Source of the DNA: Blattamonas nauphoetae | Lineage: Eukaryota; Preaxostyla; Oxymonadida | Assembly (NCBI GenBank): GCA_033064195.1 | Contig: JARBJD010000287.1 | Coordinates: forward strand, 1-64,000 | Direction of reading: 5' to 3' | DNA: 64,000 bases | Shown here: one piece after another, positions 10,708 to 23,631 of the stretch | Layout: each line of letters starts with the position of its first letter | Position numbering within the stretch: position 1 is the stretch's first letter | Translations under genes and position numbers: made by a program | Notes under the pieces: generated by a model | What the model was told of the DNA's origin: nothing | What the model saw: the letters and a program-made list of their open reading frames with translations, nothing else | The model's database searches: none

Positions 10708-13700
10708 ATCGTCTTCTCGTCCAACGTGGTCGTTCGCTGCCAAGGCTCGTCCTCTTTTGGTGGACCAATCGTCGTTTTTAATCCAATGCAGTTTATTCTC
10801 AGGGATTGCTTCTTCTTCGAATCATCAACACTATACGTTGGGGCAGCTTTAACCGTTGCCAATACCGCTACTGGTGATCCTTCAGTATATTCCAACACGA
10901 AGTTTGAAGAGTGCACAGCGACAACCGCTTACTCAGGCTGTGTCCTCTGCACTAGATCGTGTTTTGCGACGTCCTTCTCGTCACTCAGCTTCGTCGAATG
11001 CGGAATTGAGGCAACAAGAGACATCTATGTCGACTCACCTCAGCTATCTGCCTTATTCGACGAAACGAATGTGATTGATTGCCAATCAACACGCGACACA
11101 AAGAAGCTTCAGCGTGGAAGCAACTCCGACACCACTCACGACCATCTCGTCAAGACAGTGGTCGACGAGACAATCGTCACGAAATTCGAAGGAACAGATA
11201 ACGGAGACGGCACAGCCACTTTCACCCTCGAAGTGGATGATGGGATGGACGGGGAAGCAATCGTACTGGTGGAGAATCTTGGCTCCACTCGTTCCCCCTC
11301 TCCTCCCACCATTCCTCGCATCCTCCGCTTCTCCTTCGCAACTGGAAGCAAAACATCGACCTGCTCAATCCCAATCGGTGACAATGGACTCCTCCAGACT
11401 CCAATCTCGTCGTACGAGTTGCGTCGTGTCGGCATGCCTGGCTGGATCGTTCGCTGCATCCGCGTCACTTCCGTCTCCTGCCCGTTCAACGACGCGACGG
11501 AAACGACAGCCGCTCCAACATTCACGTTCGAAGGCCTTCCTCAAAGTGGATATTCCCTTCTCGTTAAATCTGGATCAACTCAGAAGAACATGTCGCTGTC
11601 TGTTGGAAGCGATGGAACAAGTCTTGTCGCGTCGGGGCAGATGTATCCGACGACTGGAGCGGTCTTAACTTTCAACACAGAGTATTCAGTCATTGGATTC
11701 AGAAACGTGTGGGGAAAAGCAATCCTCCTTCCAGCTGCTCAGAAGTTCACGACACCTGCCGAACCAGCTCGTGTTGTCATTGTTCAGAACACAGGATTGG
11801 ACTCAACGGGTGAGAATATCGTTCTGATCTTCCATGCGCGGCAGATGCCTGCAGGAACATACGCTTGTGTTCTGGATCAAAACAGCATCTCTTTTGATGT
11901 CATATTTGCCGAAGCCGATGATGAGCAAGCATTGATCCAACGACAATCGAAACCAGTTGCACTCAGACTTTATGGAACAGGCAAGAAACTCACTTTTAAC
12001 ACATTCTATTCTCTGAAATCGGTCACTCATCAAGCCACATCAGCTTCTGTCCATATTGTGTCGGGAACCACGCAGTTCAGCACTCCCGTTGAGCCAGCCA
12101 GGATCACGGGAATCACGAATGTTGAATACGATAGCAAATTCACAACCATCAGCCTCACCTTCAGCGGAATTCGATGCCAAAACCTTGAACACACGCTGAC
12201 ATTGAAGAATCTCGACACAGATGCAACAACTAACATCACCGCATCATTCACATCACCCACAATCGGAAACAGCACCACAGCAATTTGGAATACGCAGGGA
12301 ACATCCACACTTAAGCAGGGAACAAAGTACGAAATCGTCGGTGCGAAAACACCAAATACCATCGTCTACTTCCACACAGGACTGATTATCAACGTGATCT
12401 CTCCTCGCCATCGAATTGTCTCTTTTGGCTCTTTCACGCACGGGGGAGATCTGAACACAACAACTGTGAAGGTTGTGGGACATTCGATGACTCCAGGTGT
12501 CTATCCTGTCAAGTTTCTCGATTCCACTCTCCGTGAGATTTCTGGAAAAATCACATACGTCGATGCTGACATCACGTTCACAACTGCTTCAGCTGGGACG
12601 ATGACAATCGCGTTGTATCCGACTCTACAGATGCTGTACGGACATCAGTACTTGCTCTCCACAATCACCCACCCATCCTCGGCGACTGAACAGATCATTG
12701 ACCACACATCGTCTCTCACTATGCCAACAGAACCTGCACGAGTCACCAAGATCGAGTTTGACAAACAAGTCCTCGATGAGACAGGTGAGCATGTTCTTCT
12801 TCTCGTCACTGCACGACAGATGCCAGCAGGAACGTACACGATCGAATTGAATCAAAACAGCATCTCTTTCGATGTTGTTTTTCCTGAAGCCGTAAATGAT
12901 CAATCTTTTGTCGAACGACATTCGGAATTAGTTTCGGTCAGGATTTATGGAACAGACAAGAAACTCTCGTTTGGCACTTCGTACACAGTGAAGTCAGTCA
13001 CACACCAGACAACACTGGTGTCTGTCCTCATCAACTATGAACAAACAGCCTTCACAACTCCAGTTGAACCGGCCAGAATTACATCCATCGCCGATTGGGA
13101 ATACATCGACAAATTCACAACCATCAAACTCCATCTCAATGGAATCAACTGCCATACAAATCTCCACTACACCCTAACTCTGAAGAATCTCGCCACAGAG
13201 GCTCTCTCTACAGGATACGCGATGTTCGAGTCGCCAAGCACTGGACAATCCTCAATGATCATCTGGAATTCACTGGGAACTTCAACCTTGACGCAAGGAG
13301 CGAAATATGAGATTGTTGGTGTCTCTGCCACCGGAGTGTCAGTCTTCGTCGCACCGGGCCTTCAATTCACAGTGATTTCTCCTCGTTCTCGACTCTCGAC
13401 GTTTGGTGAACTTTCATACAGCAAAGATATGAATAAAACCACCATTCCTGTCACAGGGGAACACATCATTCCAGCCACGTACACAATCTCCTTCATTGAT
13501 TTCACACACTTTCAAGAAACACAAGAGTCGATCAACGCTTTCGCTGATGTGAAATTCACGTCAGACACAGCAGGATCAATGACAGTCGAGCTGTATCCAA
13601 ACGCTCAGATGGTATTTGGGCATCAATACCTTCCATTCGCTGTTACTAAGCCAGACTCCGTGACAGAAGAAGTGTATAACAATTTAGGTTTCCTCACAAT

Positions 13701-14747
13701 TCAGCCAGAACCAGCCAGACTGACCAATTTAGTGACAGAGTACTCGAATCAAGAGAAAACGATCACACTGACATGGGAAGGAAAGAAAATGACTGAAGGG
13801 CCATTCGTGGTCACACTTTCTGTGAATGGGACTGGCACGACAACGATTTCAGCATCATTTGATGCAGCAGGGACGACTGGCACAACAACAGAAACACTGT
13901 TCGGGAGTGAATCGCCACGACTGAAATACAGCACGACGTATGTTGTAACAGGAGTGACAGATTCATCATCTACACCAGTGTTCTTCAACACGAAACTCAA
14001 CTTCACGATCACTCCTGAACCGTCACGCCTCCTGTTAATATCTGGACCAAAAGATGGAGGAGATCTGAACAGCACGACACTGCATCTGTCTGGACATCGG
14101 ATCCCAAGTGGAGATGCCTCACTTACTGTTGTTCTGGATTCTGTGATTGCTGGAACAGAACAAGAATCAGACAAAATCATCCTTCCATCTTCGTTCACCG
14201 TGTTAGGAGAGACATCGACAGGAACATCATTGATCTCTCTTTATCCAACTGCCTCACTTGTCTATTCGCAGAAATATCGAATCCTGTCTCTTTCATCTGC
14301 CGCCTATCTTGATAAACTTCTCTGTTTCACAACTCCCAATGAGCCTGCACGGATTGTCAAGATTACTCCGTCAGGTTTTGACAAAACAGGCGAACATCTC
14401 AAATTGACGGTTCGAGCACGGCAGATGCCAGCTGGGACATACTCTGTCGTTTTGGATCAAAACAGCATTTCTTTTGATGTCACGTTTGCCGAAGCCACGG
14501 ATGAACAAGCTTTTCAAGAGCGAGATTCTGATATTGTCTCAATTCGGATCTATGGAGAAGACGGGAAACTCACCTTTGACACAGAATACACAATCAAATC
14601 TGCCACTCCGAAGGCATCAGCATTCTCTGTCTTTGTGGACAAGTCCAAATGTCTGTTCCAAACGCCTACAGAACCAGCTCGACTCATCGGATACACCGAC
14701 ATCGAATACGATACTGTCCACACAACCATCAACTTGACATTCAGTGG
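10708..14747 (+). CDS. Gene 1, segment B: beta-helix end and tandem beta-sandwich repeats
   Basis: This open segment of about 1347 codons continues the beta-helix (FGGPIVVFNP; FEECTATTAYSG) and then enters tandem beta-sandwich modules of about 85-110 residues. Marker strings recur: EPAR at module starts, RQMPAGTY, QNSISFDV, TLTLKNL and GHQYL. No enzymatic motif is visible; the modules resemble Ig-like or fibronectin-like adhesive domains. The segment ends at the junction with the 4.87-kb insertion inside a module. Comparison with sister modules shows that the two host sides join as FSG then INLKQESH without any gap, so the host gene was whole before the insertion. Confidence 0.8.
11765..14690 (+). 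repeat. Higher-order protein-coding repeat in gene 1
   Basis: A block that carries RQMPAGTY, then QNSISFDV, then FTTPVEPARI occurs at about 11765, 12733 and 14340. The first two copies are about 975 bp apart. The third lies about 1.6 kb further because an extra module is inserted. The block continues beyond the 4.87-kb insertion at 19617. Between copies the DNA is clearly similar but not identical, indicating old segmental tandem duplication within the gene. Confidence 0.75.
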
Positions 14748-14776
14748 GATGTCGCAAGCTCCATCCGACACATAAC

Positions 14777-14842
14777 CAGGGCTCATCAACATGTTGAGTG
14801 AGACCCTGGGTCCATCAAAGACGGTCCATGGGTTGGCCGATC
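14777..14842 (+). repeat. Left inverted terminal repeat of the 4.87-kb element
   Basis: This begins CAGGGCTCATCAACATG and is mirrored, almost base for base, by 19539-19604. It contains the self-complementary CTCATCAACATGTTGA. Confidence 0.8.
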
Positions 14843-17800
14843 TAAAATACCAATCGAAACAAATTGACCTCCTCGTCTATTTTTAACGAACTATCATTCT
14901 TTGATCATCACTTAATTCATACTGATCAAACAGAAATACAATTTCTTCACTCAGTCGTTCTCTTCAATCTCGCCATAAAAGGCTCGCACAAGTATCTCCC
15001 GATGGCAGCATCACCTCACTTCTTTCAACTACCCACTCAAGACAGGGGTAACAAGTGGATTCAATTGAGATCTCTCAATATGAATGTTTTACAAGTCGAC
15101 AAGCAAGACCGGGAACTTGAAGAGGATCGATCACTCTTAAAGATCCATGACCCGATTCGAAAGTTGGACGACGAGGAGGATACAGGCATCGACAATCTCT
15201 CCGATCTTGTGAGCCCTGAAATCAGCAAAGTAATTCACACGATGCCTCACGACATCAATTTCAAGTTGTTCAGTTTTATCCTCTCTCAAGCGAAGGATCG
15301 TGACAAGGTTGAAAGTTCATACCGAGGATGAGATAATCCGTCTGTTTTACAAGCTTGGAATCTGAACCAGACAATACCTTTGCATTACACACCAATCATA
15401 CTTGCGTCTCAGTACAACCACGAATGGATAATTGTGCAGTAATAACGTTCCTCAGCACTCAAGACAGTGCAAACGTTGGAGTATTGACTGCCGATATCAT
15501 TCATAATAACAACAAGACTCTCCACGGATCATAGAAAGGAGGGCGAAGGAAAAGTATCTCGGTATTACATCCGAACGATCACCAGATTCAGAAGTATCAT
15601 GATTAGCATGCGAAGTGAACAACAGATCCAGAAGTGACAGGATTCATCATGAAATTCGTCCAATCAAGCGACCACTTTTTCGTGCCAACCGTTGCACTCA
15701 AGGAACTTGGACTTGCGAGCGAGGAGGAGACTTGGACAATAAAAAGAAGGTCAAACAGTTTATCCACAGCATTTCAATATCATGCGGAGGCTTTTCTACC
15801 AGATTTGAGAAGCATCACTCCGCCTGCTCTGCTCGGACTAAAATTGGCTGTAAACTGCAAGAAAAGCATTACGACTCAACTCAATAGTATTCTGATATCC
15901 AACAGGGTGAAACGTGACAGATGATTACAAGATAATCTCGTTAGATGGACTCTGCCATGTAGAAGGATCAAACTCTACCTACGAAGCCAATGAAAGATAA
16001 AGGCACCTCTGAATTGCTAGAATCAGCAATTAGTGACCTTGGTTGCGTGATTTCATCCCGTCCAGCAGCGGGGTAAAATGAAACCACGCACCATCCAATA
16101 CCGGACATAAAGCGAATCAACACTCGTCACTATCATCTCAAAATCTGTCACCATTTCGTATAACTCACCATTTACATCAATTTGATCACGTCTCCGACGA
16201 CAGTATCACGGCGATCTTGCGCATCTTGGCTCGGAGCCAAACATGTCAGACCTGAACCCTTGATCCCCTTGCAAGGGAAGAAATGGTCTTCCTTTTGGGA
16301 TACACTGTTGATGGACATTCTCTGGACTCGAGTATCGCCAACATCACGCCTGTCTGCATCAGCAACGAAACACAAGAGCATCCTGCGAAGGGAGCCAAAA
16401 GAACAACGGAGTTCCACCATGACTTGGTCGGTAATCAACGTATCAACGCCTCGATCACCTCAATTGACAAACAATCGTGATTCAACAGATCATTTCATCT
16501 CCGCACATCTCTCATTGATTCGATATCAATACCGTCTCAAGCTCAATTGGACAACTGATCCCCCCGGCAGACTCAAAGTTTCACGGCAGATGAACTTACC
16601 TCAAAACGACCAAAGGACTGGAAATATGATCGATTACAAGTGAAATTATTTAGTGCTGACATGCAAACAACCTCTTTTGGGAACGACAACGAAGTTGAGA
16701 TTGTAAACAAGGATAGGAATGACCAATCTCAGAAAATCACAAAATGTGCACATTTCGACGACAATCGTCAGTTCCCAATTCCGTCGTCACCTTTCAGGAT
16801 TGTATCAGCCTCCAGCCCCATCCTCGAACAGCACCTTCTGTCCCACCAGTGGGACAGGCTGAACTCGACGACGTCGACACTTGAACTGATTCTAGTTCAC
16901 GCTCAGGTCCTCCAAAAGGATTATATCACATTACAGATGATCTCGAAATCTTCACGACTGTTTTTGATCACTTTGAAGAACCACGTACAAATCCGAGGAC
17001 ATTTGAACTCGTCCAATAAGCCAATGAAGATCATGAACTCAGCATGATAATCGGCGTGAAGAATCTCTTTGTTGAAACACTCGCTGAAAAGAATGGAATA
17101 AATTACAAGACCATGACTCAAAATTATCCGGAGTTTGAAGTGAAACGATGGTAGGATTCTCGAAACGGACACTACTGAACGTACCAGGCGCGGAGAAGAA
17201 GGAGAGTGAGAGAAATCTCCTCCGCATTGTCCACGACTCTTCAATCGTCCAGAGCAACGAAATTGTGGGACTGTAAACTGTCATGATGCCCAGGAGAGAG
17301 TTGACAGCGAAAGGCAAAATTGAAGAAGAAGGACAGTCCGGAGAACGTCCAAGTCCAGCTTTCTCGCACTATCCGTTCTGATTGCCGCCAATAAGAGGAC
17401 GCGACCAGTCTCTCCAACAAGAGCAATGTGTTTCCCTGGTCACAAGTCGACGACGAATCAAATTAAACTCTCTTCAACGACATCTCAAGAACAAGACAGG
17501 CTAAAGCCGAGAGACAGGTTGCTCGCACCAGGCATCGTCGAACCCCACTCATTCAACAGAATCATCGAGAATCAGAGAAACACGTTTCTCATTCTGAACC
17601 CCCTCACCCTGAATGGGCTAAACATTCTCTGTCTCACACGCATGAAAGGCATGTCATCGCACAGGAAAAGACAGATTGGGTTGGAGATCCAAGCTCTACT
17701 GGTCTCTCGCCATACAGTTCAACCATACACGTTGATGTGAAGAGTGCGGCATCTCAACAGACCAGCACAAAGTCACCTTTGGAGAAGGGGAAGAGTCAGA

Positions 17801-19186
17801 CTGGATGTGATTGTGTAGTAATCCAGAAAACTTAACTGGCATATTCGCTGGTCGGTAGTTCACACCATCAGCATGACCTACTCTGACCAACATCAGAGTG
17901 CCTTTCAAGGGGACGGTCCTCAATGCAAATCAAAGCGAACGTGAATCATTTTCTACTGATTGGCTGACAAGGACTTGACGGCCAATCGCGAACCAGTCAC
18001 AGCGCAGATCATCCCGCATTGTAGGAAATACTTCTGAGAAACAGTTCTGAACTCACCATCGGAACCGTCAACCTATTATTTCCATCGTGGTCGGAAGGTG
18101 TTGTCAGAGATGAGTACAGTCAAATTAGAAACATGTTGGACTTGGGGCCCGAAGGAAGGAATGAAGAATCTGGTCGGGCAGAAGTCAACATCATCGGATA
18201 TGGTTCCAGAATGGATATCTCCCACAGCACCAGCACAATTGGTAGCGGAACGGAAACGGGATCGGCGGAGTTGGGAGGGAATGCGAGATGTTTTTTGGAC
18301 ATCTCTGGGGAAAGAGGACTGTTTAAATACGGGCATGCATAGCACTTTCCTCAGCATATTCCTCTCAACCACCGCCTTCGTCGAAGTAGAGAGCAGCAGT
18401 TAACCTTCCCTCAAATGACTTTTTGACAACCTTTCGAGTCCTGATGCTTCAACGTAACCTCGACATCAGTAGCTGCTACTTTGAGCTGATCGACGATTAG
18501 TGTCAATACCGAGACAAATCTCCAAATGGAAAGATTGGTGAAAGAAGTGGGAGTGAAAGAGGCAGGGAGTGCCGATGAGCGATGAAAGACGATTTACATC
18601 GTCATCTTGTTGTCCGGAGGGAGTGTTGATTGAGAGGAGAGAGGGACATGTCAACAGTGCAGACGCGACTGGTCGGAAGAGACAGAAATGGAGGAGACAA
18701 CACTCGATGTGAGTCAGCGGGTAGAGACACAAGAGGCAAAACTCACATGGAAGGAGTGACTTGAGGGGAGAGAGAGATGGTTTTAGAAGAAAAGCTGAGC
18801 TACATATCAGCGGAAACAGGCTATGAATCCACTCTCCCCTCCCGCCCGTGACCACGACTCGCGAGCCTACATTCGAGAATCTCTTCTGCGGGTCGAGTTC
18901 TCTTCGTCCGACAATTATGAGTCGAGTTCTCCTCAACCTCGGGGAGTGAGTGGAAAAGGATACTACAACTGGTCAGTCGAGTCTGCCCCCTGTTGACGAC
19001 TACTACTCAGCTCCAATCGTCATCGGTCGATAAGACTCCTCGCTCGCCAACTGCTGGTGCCAGCTTATGAGGAAGCACGGCCGTAGTCTTGGTGGAAGTG
19101 AGCAAATGGGTAGAGTCATTCAGGATCTCTTCTTTTCTTATTCTCATTTTCACTTTCCACTTGATTTTAGTCCTTTTCAAATCTCA

Positions 19187-19261
19187 ACATGTTGATGAGC
19201 CCTGGTTATGTGTCGGATGGAGCTTGCGACATCCTTTACACAAACCAGTGCTCATCAACCT
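19187..19261 (-). repeat. Internal complementary region of the 4.87-kb element
   Basis: On the minus strand this reads GTTGATGAGCACTGG, then GTGTAAAG joined directly to GATGTCGCAAG, then the left-end sequence through CATAACCAGGG. It is therefore a reversed copy of the element's own end-to-start junction, as DIRS-type elements carry. Confidence 0.7.
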
Positions 19262-19538
19262 CTTTCTCTGACACACAGCAGTTGAAAGAGGACATCGGTA
19301 TGTCTTTAGCACTGCGGCGTTTTAAGTTGTAACCTTTTGGTGGTTTTCATTTCATTAGTCATTCTGACTTTTCGGTTTCTCCAGTTTTTCATCCCCGTTG
19401 GGGCTTTTCTGGAATTATGGGCTAGATCCCACTTTTTGCTTATCAACCGCCCCCACTTGGGCAGAACCGGCTCGATGATTAACCTCTCGAGTTGGGATTT
19501 TAACTTTCAACAGATAAAACTTCTTATTTGTATTTGTT

Positions 19539-19604
19539 GATCGGCCAACCCATGGACCGTCTTTGATGGACCCAGGGTCTCACTCAACATGTTGATGAGC
19601 ACTG
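19539..19604 (-). repeat. Right inverted terminal repeat of the 4.87-kb element
   Basis: Reverse complement of 14777-14842 with one or two differences; it ends ATGAGCACTG. Confidence 0.8.
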
Positions 19605-19616
19605 GTTTGTGTAAAG

Positions 19617-22600
19617 AATCAACCTCAAGCAAGAGAGTCACATGGTTAAATTAAAGAATCTCAAAACAAACGCGGTCACTGATCATTCACTTGTCATCAC
19701 ATCCACAGATTCATGTTATCTCCAAGCTGTTATCTGGGCACAATCCACAACGCCACAACTCTCTCAAGGTGAGTCATATGAGATTGTGGGAGTGTCCGTC
19801 CAATCCACTCCAGTCTTCTACCACGCTGGGATAACATTCAAAGTGGACGGCCCCCGTTCGCGGATGATTTCTTTTGGGACACTCTCAAATGGCGAGGATC
19901 TGAACACCACCACCATTCCAATCACTGGAGAACTCATGCCAACAGGAACGTACACGATTCAATTTATCGATCTCACACATTATTCACAAACACAAGAGTT
20001 GTCGGAACCCACCATCAACGTTCTTTTCAAATCCGAAACAGAAGGATCAATGGAAATCGAATTGTATCCATCAGCAGAACTCGTCTACGGACACCTGTAC
20101 GTCTTCAAATCTCTTACAAATCCCTCTTCCGTCTCTGAAACGATTGTCAGCCATCTGTCGACCATCACAATGCCGACTGAGCCGAGCAGATTGGAGATAG
20201 TTGAATTTGCTTTGACAGACGACGAGAAGTCACTTGACATCAACTTGATTGGCAAAGTTTTCGATTCTGGAACGTTCTCTCTCACCTTACAACAGACATC
20301 ATCCAACGGACTTGTCAACATCCCTGTCACACTCAATCCAGACAACACGTTGTCGTGTTCGATCTCAACTGTCCAGACAGACACAACCCATCTCGTCTTC
20401 GGCCAAACGTACGAAATCGTAGAAATCAAAAAAAATGGAGCTGCGATCATTATCAACCCGAAAGCGAAAGAGTTCACTGTCCCAAAAGTCTCCCAACTTG
20501 AAAATGTCACATTTGAAATCACTAACATGCCAGTTACGTCGTTCAAGCTCATCTTGGAAGGCGAGGGGTTCGATGTCAACACAAACTACGTCCTCACTCT
20601 CACCTCTGGTCATACATTCCCTGTCACGTTCACGTCATCGATGTATGGGGAGACGTCATGGACTAATCCGATTGGATGGACAGACACACTCTGCTACTCC
20701 ACTCAATACGTTGTTGATAGTCTGACAGTGCAAGGAAAGACGAAGAAGATTCTTTCATCGGCCAAACCGTTCACGACATTGAAACGACCATCTCGCATCA
20801 CTCTGTTTGTGGACATGTCCTCCACGTCGACACTCATGATTTGTGGTGACTCTGATGTGCCGTGTTCCTCGATTCGTAAAGCGTGGGATGTTGCGGAAGG
20901 ACTTGGACACACAGAAATCACTCTCAATGTTCTGAGGGAAACAAAGGAACTCGAATCCATCCTCATCACAAAAGAAATGTCTGTTCTACTTCAGAATGGA
21001 ATGAACTTCCCGCCAATCATCCGAGTCCCCGCCACAGCCTCTCATTCCGACGGCTCTGGTCTCATCACCGTCTCCGAAGGTCGCTTGGAGCTCAAAAATG
21101 TTGAAGTCGCAATCGAATCGACGTCTGACTTGTTCGTCTTCCTCTTCGGTGTGAATGCTTCCATCGTCATTGAGACGTGTACGCTTGACGGAGTGAACAT
21201 TCCTGTGTCCGTCTCAAACTCAGCAGACATCTGTGAATGGACAAGCGGTATCATCCAGCTGGACAACTGTTCATCGAAGATTGATTGGACGAAGTTCCAC
21301 GAACTTCCACAAGGTGCTCTGAACATGAAGGGAGGAACAATCACAATCGATTCATCTGTCTTCCGTGACAACACACCAAACTTCTCATCCTTCCCATCTG
21401 TCCGACGAAACATCCTCTGTTCCGGTGAGGGAGAGGTCAACATTGGAACGCTGAGCAGTGGGGACGGGACACAGACAACTCCTTCGCCGTGGATGTCATT
21501 CGGCGACTGAAGTCTTGTCTCAACGTTCTTGTTGGAGTCCAAGCCGTTGTTCATACCCACACTCGACAGTACCAAGACAAAATCGAAAGTCACGAAAGAA
21601 GTGTATGATGTGATTCTTGCTGGGTCGGTTCTGATCCCGTGTGGGTTGGGATTGGAGATTTTGGAATGGGATGAATCGAAGAAGACGTACCGAAATTCGG
21701 AAATTGTTGATTTGGCCGGTCTAAACACTTCGGAATGGATTGAAACATCCGTCTCTTTCAAATTGAACAGAAAAGACATCAAAATAGTCGATCAATCATT
21801 TGAACTCCACGCCAGACTCGCATTCGGACAAGAACAATCCACAGACAACCACTTTGTCCTCAAAATCAGTGATGCTGCCGCGAGGAAGGCACAGTCACTG
21901 GAACAAGCGAAGAACACCCTTCCTTGGCTCATCCCTGTCATTGTCGCGACTGTCCTGCTCCTGTTGTTGATCATCATCTTTCTCATCTGCCGCCGTCACC
22001 GCAATCAGAAGAAAGACAAAGAAAATTTGCTGAAAAACCAGGAAATGGATGTCACAGATCCAATGTTGCAGGTGGAGAAGATGGAAGTGGCTGATACACC
22101 GCACTATGTTCTCAATGCCCCCAACACGAACAACATCATTGATAACAATATCCCATCAACCGCTTTCGGTACTAAACCGCGCCCAGCTCAAAAAATGAAC
22201 AGTCATGACGAGGCAACAAGAATGTCGATGCACGGACGAGCTGAATCGGAGATGAAGATTGCTGTGAGATGTGGTGTGGAGTTGGAGGAAACGCCAGTAA
22301 ATAAGAACGACACACTCTACAACAGACTCCACAAAAGCGGGAGACCGATCGACACTCAGCACGTGTTCAGAATGATCACAAGAGGAGTCGCTCAACTCGC
22401 AAAACAGAACCCTCAAATGCCCATTCTCACTCGTCTCTCTCCTCTGTGGATCTACTTGGACGCTCAGGATGCTCCCCTCTTCCAGCTGAAGGACGACAAC
22501 GTCACGAATCAGAACAACGTTCCTGAAAGCTCTTTTTTTCCAGGCTCGAATCACGGACCAATGAACAGTCAAGTTCCAACCGCCGAACCACAGAATCGTC

Positions 22601-23016
22601 AACAAGCACAAGATTGCCAGCAGTTCTCCCACTCCCAATCATTGACAGTCAACCCATCCATTCGGAGCATCGAAGGACAACGTTGGATGGCACCGGAAGT
22701 GGCGGGAAAAAAGACAGACATCGACCCACGCAAAGCGGCAGTTTTTAGTCTTGGCCTCATCTTGTGGGAATTAGAGACTGGTCTTGTACCCTTCGGGGAA
22801 ATTGACGCTGTGAATGCTCAGCGACAGCTGGGATGTGGAACACTCCCGAAAATGGACTCGTGGACGAATGAAACGAAGGCTGAGCTGATTCGGAGTTGCC
22901 TCAGTCTGGATCCGAAAGAAAGACCCTCACTCGATGAAATTGTCAATCTCCTCGAAACTGACGTTGAACTATCAAAACCTGCCTTCGACAAGCAAGCAAA
23001 TGGGATCGAGATTTGA
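19617..23016 (+). CDS. Gene 1, segment C: beta-sandwich end, membrane span, pseudokinase tail
   Basis: This continues the repeat modules (GEDLNTTTIPITGE; LYPSAELVYGH), then a second beta-helix-like part (SSIRKAWDVAEGLG onward). A single TGA at 21508-21510 interrupts the frame between MSFGD and SLVSTFLLESK; the same frame continues to a TGA at 23014-23016. A membrane span of about 22 residues (LIPVIVATVLLLLLIIIFLI) is followed by RRHR as stop-transfer. The cytoplasmic tail resembles a kinase C-lobe: LSPLWIYLD in place of the catalytic loop, RWMAPE, then FSLGLILWELETG and CLSLDPKERPS. The N-lobe lysine and DFG are not seen, so I call it a pseudokinase. The TGA makes the locus either a pseudogene or a readthrough gene. 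Confidence 0.7.
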
Positions 23017-23629
23017 GCACGATGATCTGTCTGATTGCATCGATCCCCAAACACTCAACCATTTCATCCTGTCTCTGCCTTCTCAAGTCACTCTGATTTC
23101 ATTAGTCGCGCACAACGACGCCATGTCACCTCCCAACACCGTTAACACTTTTTGTGCCGCCAGGCACGCGATTCCAATTCTATCAATAAATCTGACCAGT
23201 CGGTTTGAATCGATAGGTCGCCCATCTCCACAAACACAAGAATCTGCCCTCACGTCAATCGTCTTGATTGTGTCCATCTCTTCATTTATCATCATCTTTT
23301 GGACGTTCATCCTTTTCATCTTCATTCTTTCTCTCTCCGTGAGCTCAATTCAGTTCAAAATATTCTGTCTTTTATGATTTTCTGCTAGATTATGTTGGTC
23401 TCGAACACTGATGAAACACTCATCGGAAAAGCTTTCCTTTCTCATCAAAAACCAACACTTCAAGACATTTCACGCAATTCTTTTTCCACATTCTTCTCGC
23501 TTTCCTTTTTCAAAAGTCTGGTTGTTTTGAAAGATGTTGAAATCACATGGAAGGTTGCTGTTTGGATGTTAACTCCATCAACTCTCCATATGGTAAACTT
23601 CTCCATCAATCCGCGCTTCATGAATGATC
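23017..23629. other. Intergenic region before gene 2 with conserved 5' block
   Basis: The last 107 bases (23523-23629) match 49383-49490 in front of gene 3 and, partly, 59378-59455. The block includes GGAAGGTTGCTGTTTGGATG and CCGCGCTTCATGAATGATC. In gene 3 it sits about 65 bases before the ATG, so it is likely the promoter or 5' UTR. In gene 2 it is separated from the ATG by the element at 23632. Confidence 0.55.
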
Positions 23630-23631
23630 TA

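Larger units (their letters stand above)
14748..19616 (+). mobile_element. DIRS-like retroelement fossil (4.87 kb)
   Basis: The boundaries come from aligning the interrupted repeat module with its sisters. The element starts GATGTCGCAAG and ends GTGTAAAG, with no clear target duplication. Inverted terminal repeats of 66 bp lie at 14777-14842 and 19539-19604. At 19187-19261 a reversed copy of both ends, joined end to start, is present. This is the internal complementary region that marks tyrosine-recombinase (DIRS-type) elements. The interior has scattered coding-like stretches that I cannot name. The element is broken, with many breaks, and is clearly older than the DIRS-like copy at 43395. 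Confidence 0.65.

Noticed and set aside
11136-11525. Minus-strand valine- and serine-rich frames across gene 1 and similar ones across genes 2 and 3
   Set aside because: Antisense shadows of the codon pattern of the large plus-strand genes.
18466-18936. Minus-strand 156-codon frame in the 4.87-kb insertion
   Set aside because: No recognisable motif, cysteine- and leucine-rich composition without order, and located in a decayed element.
14748-19616. Possible giant spliceosomal intron in gene 1
   Set aside because: The exact borders lack GT at the 5' side, and the element has long inverted ends plus an internal reversed junction, which fits a DIRS-like insertion better.
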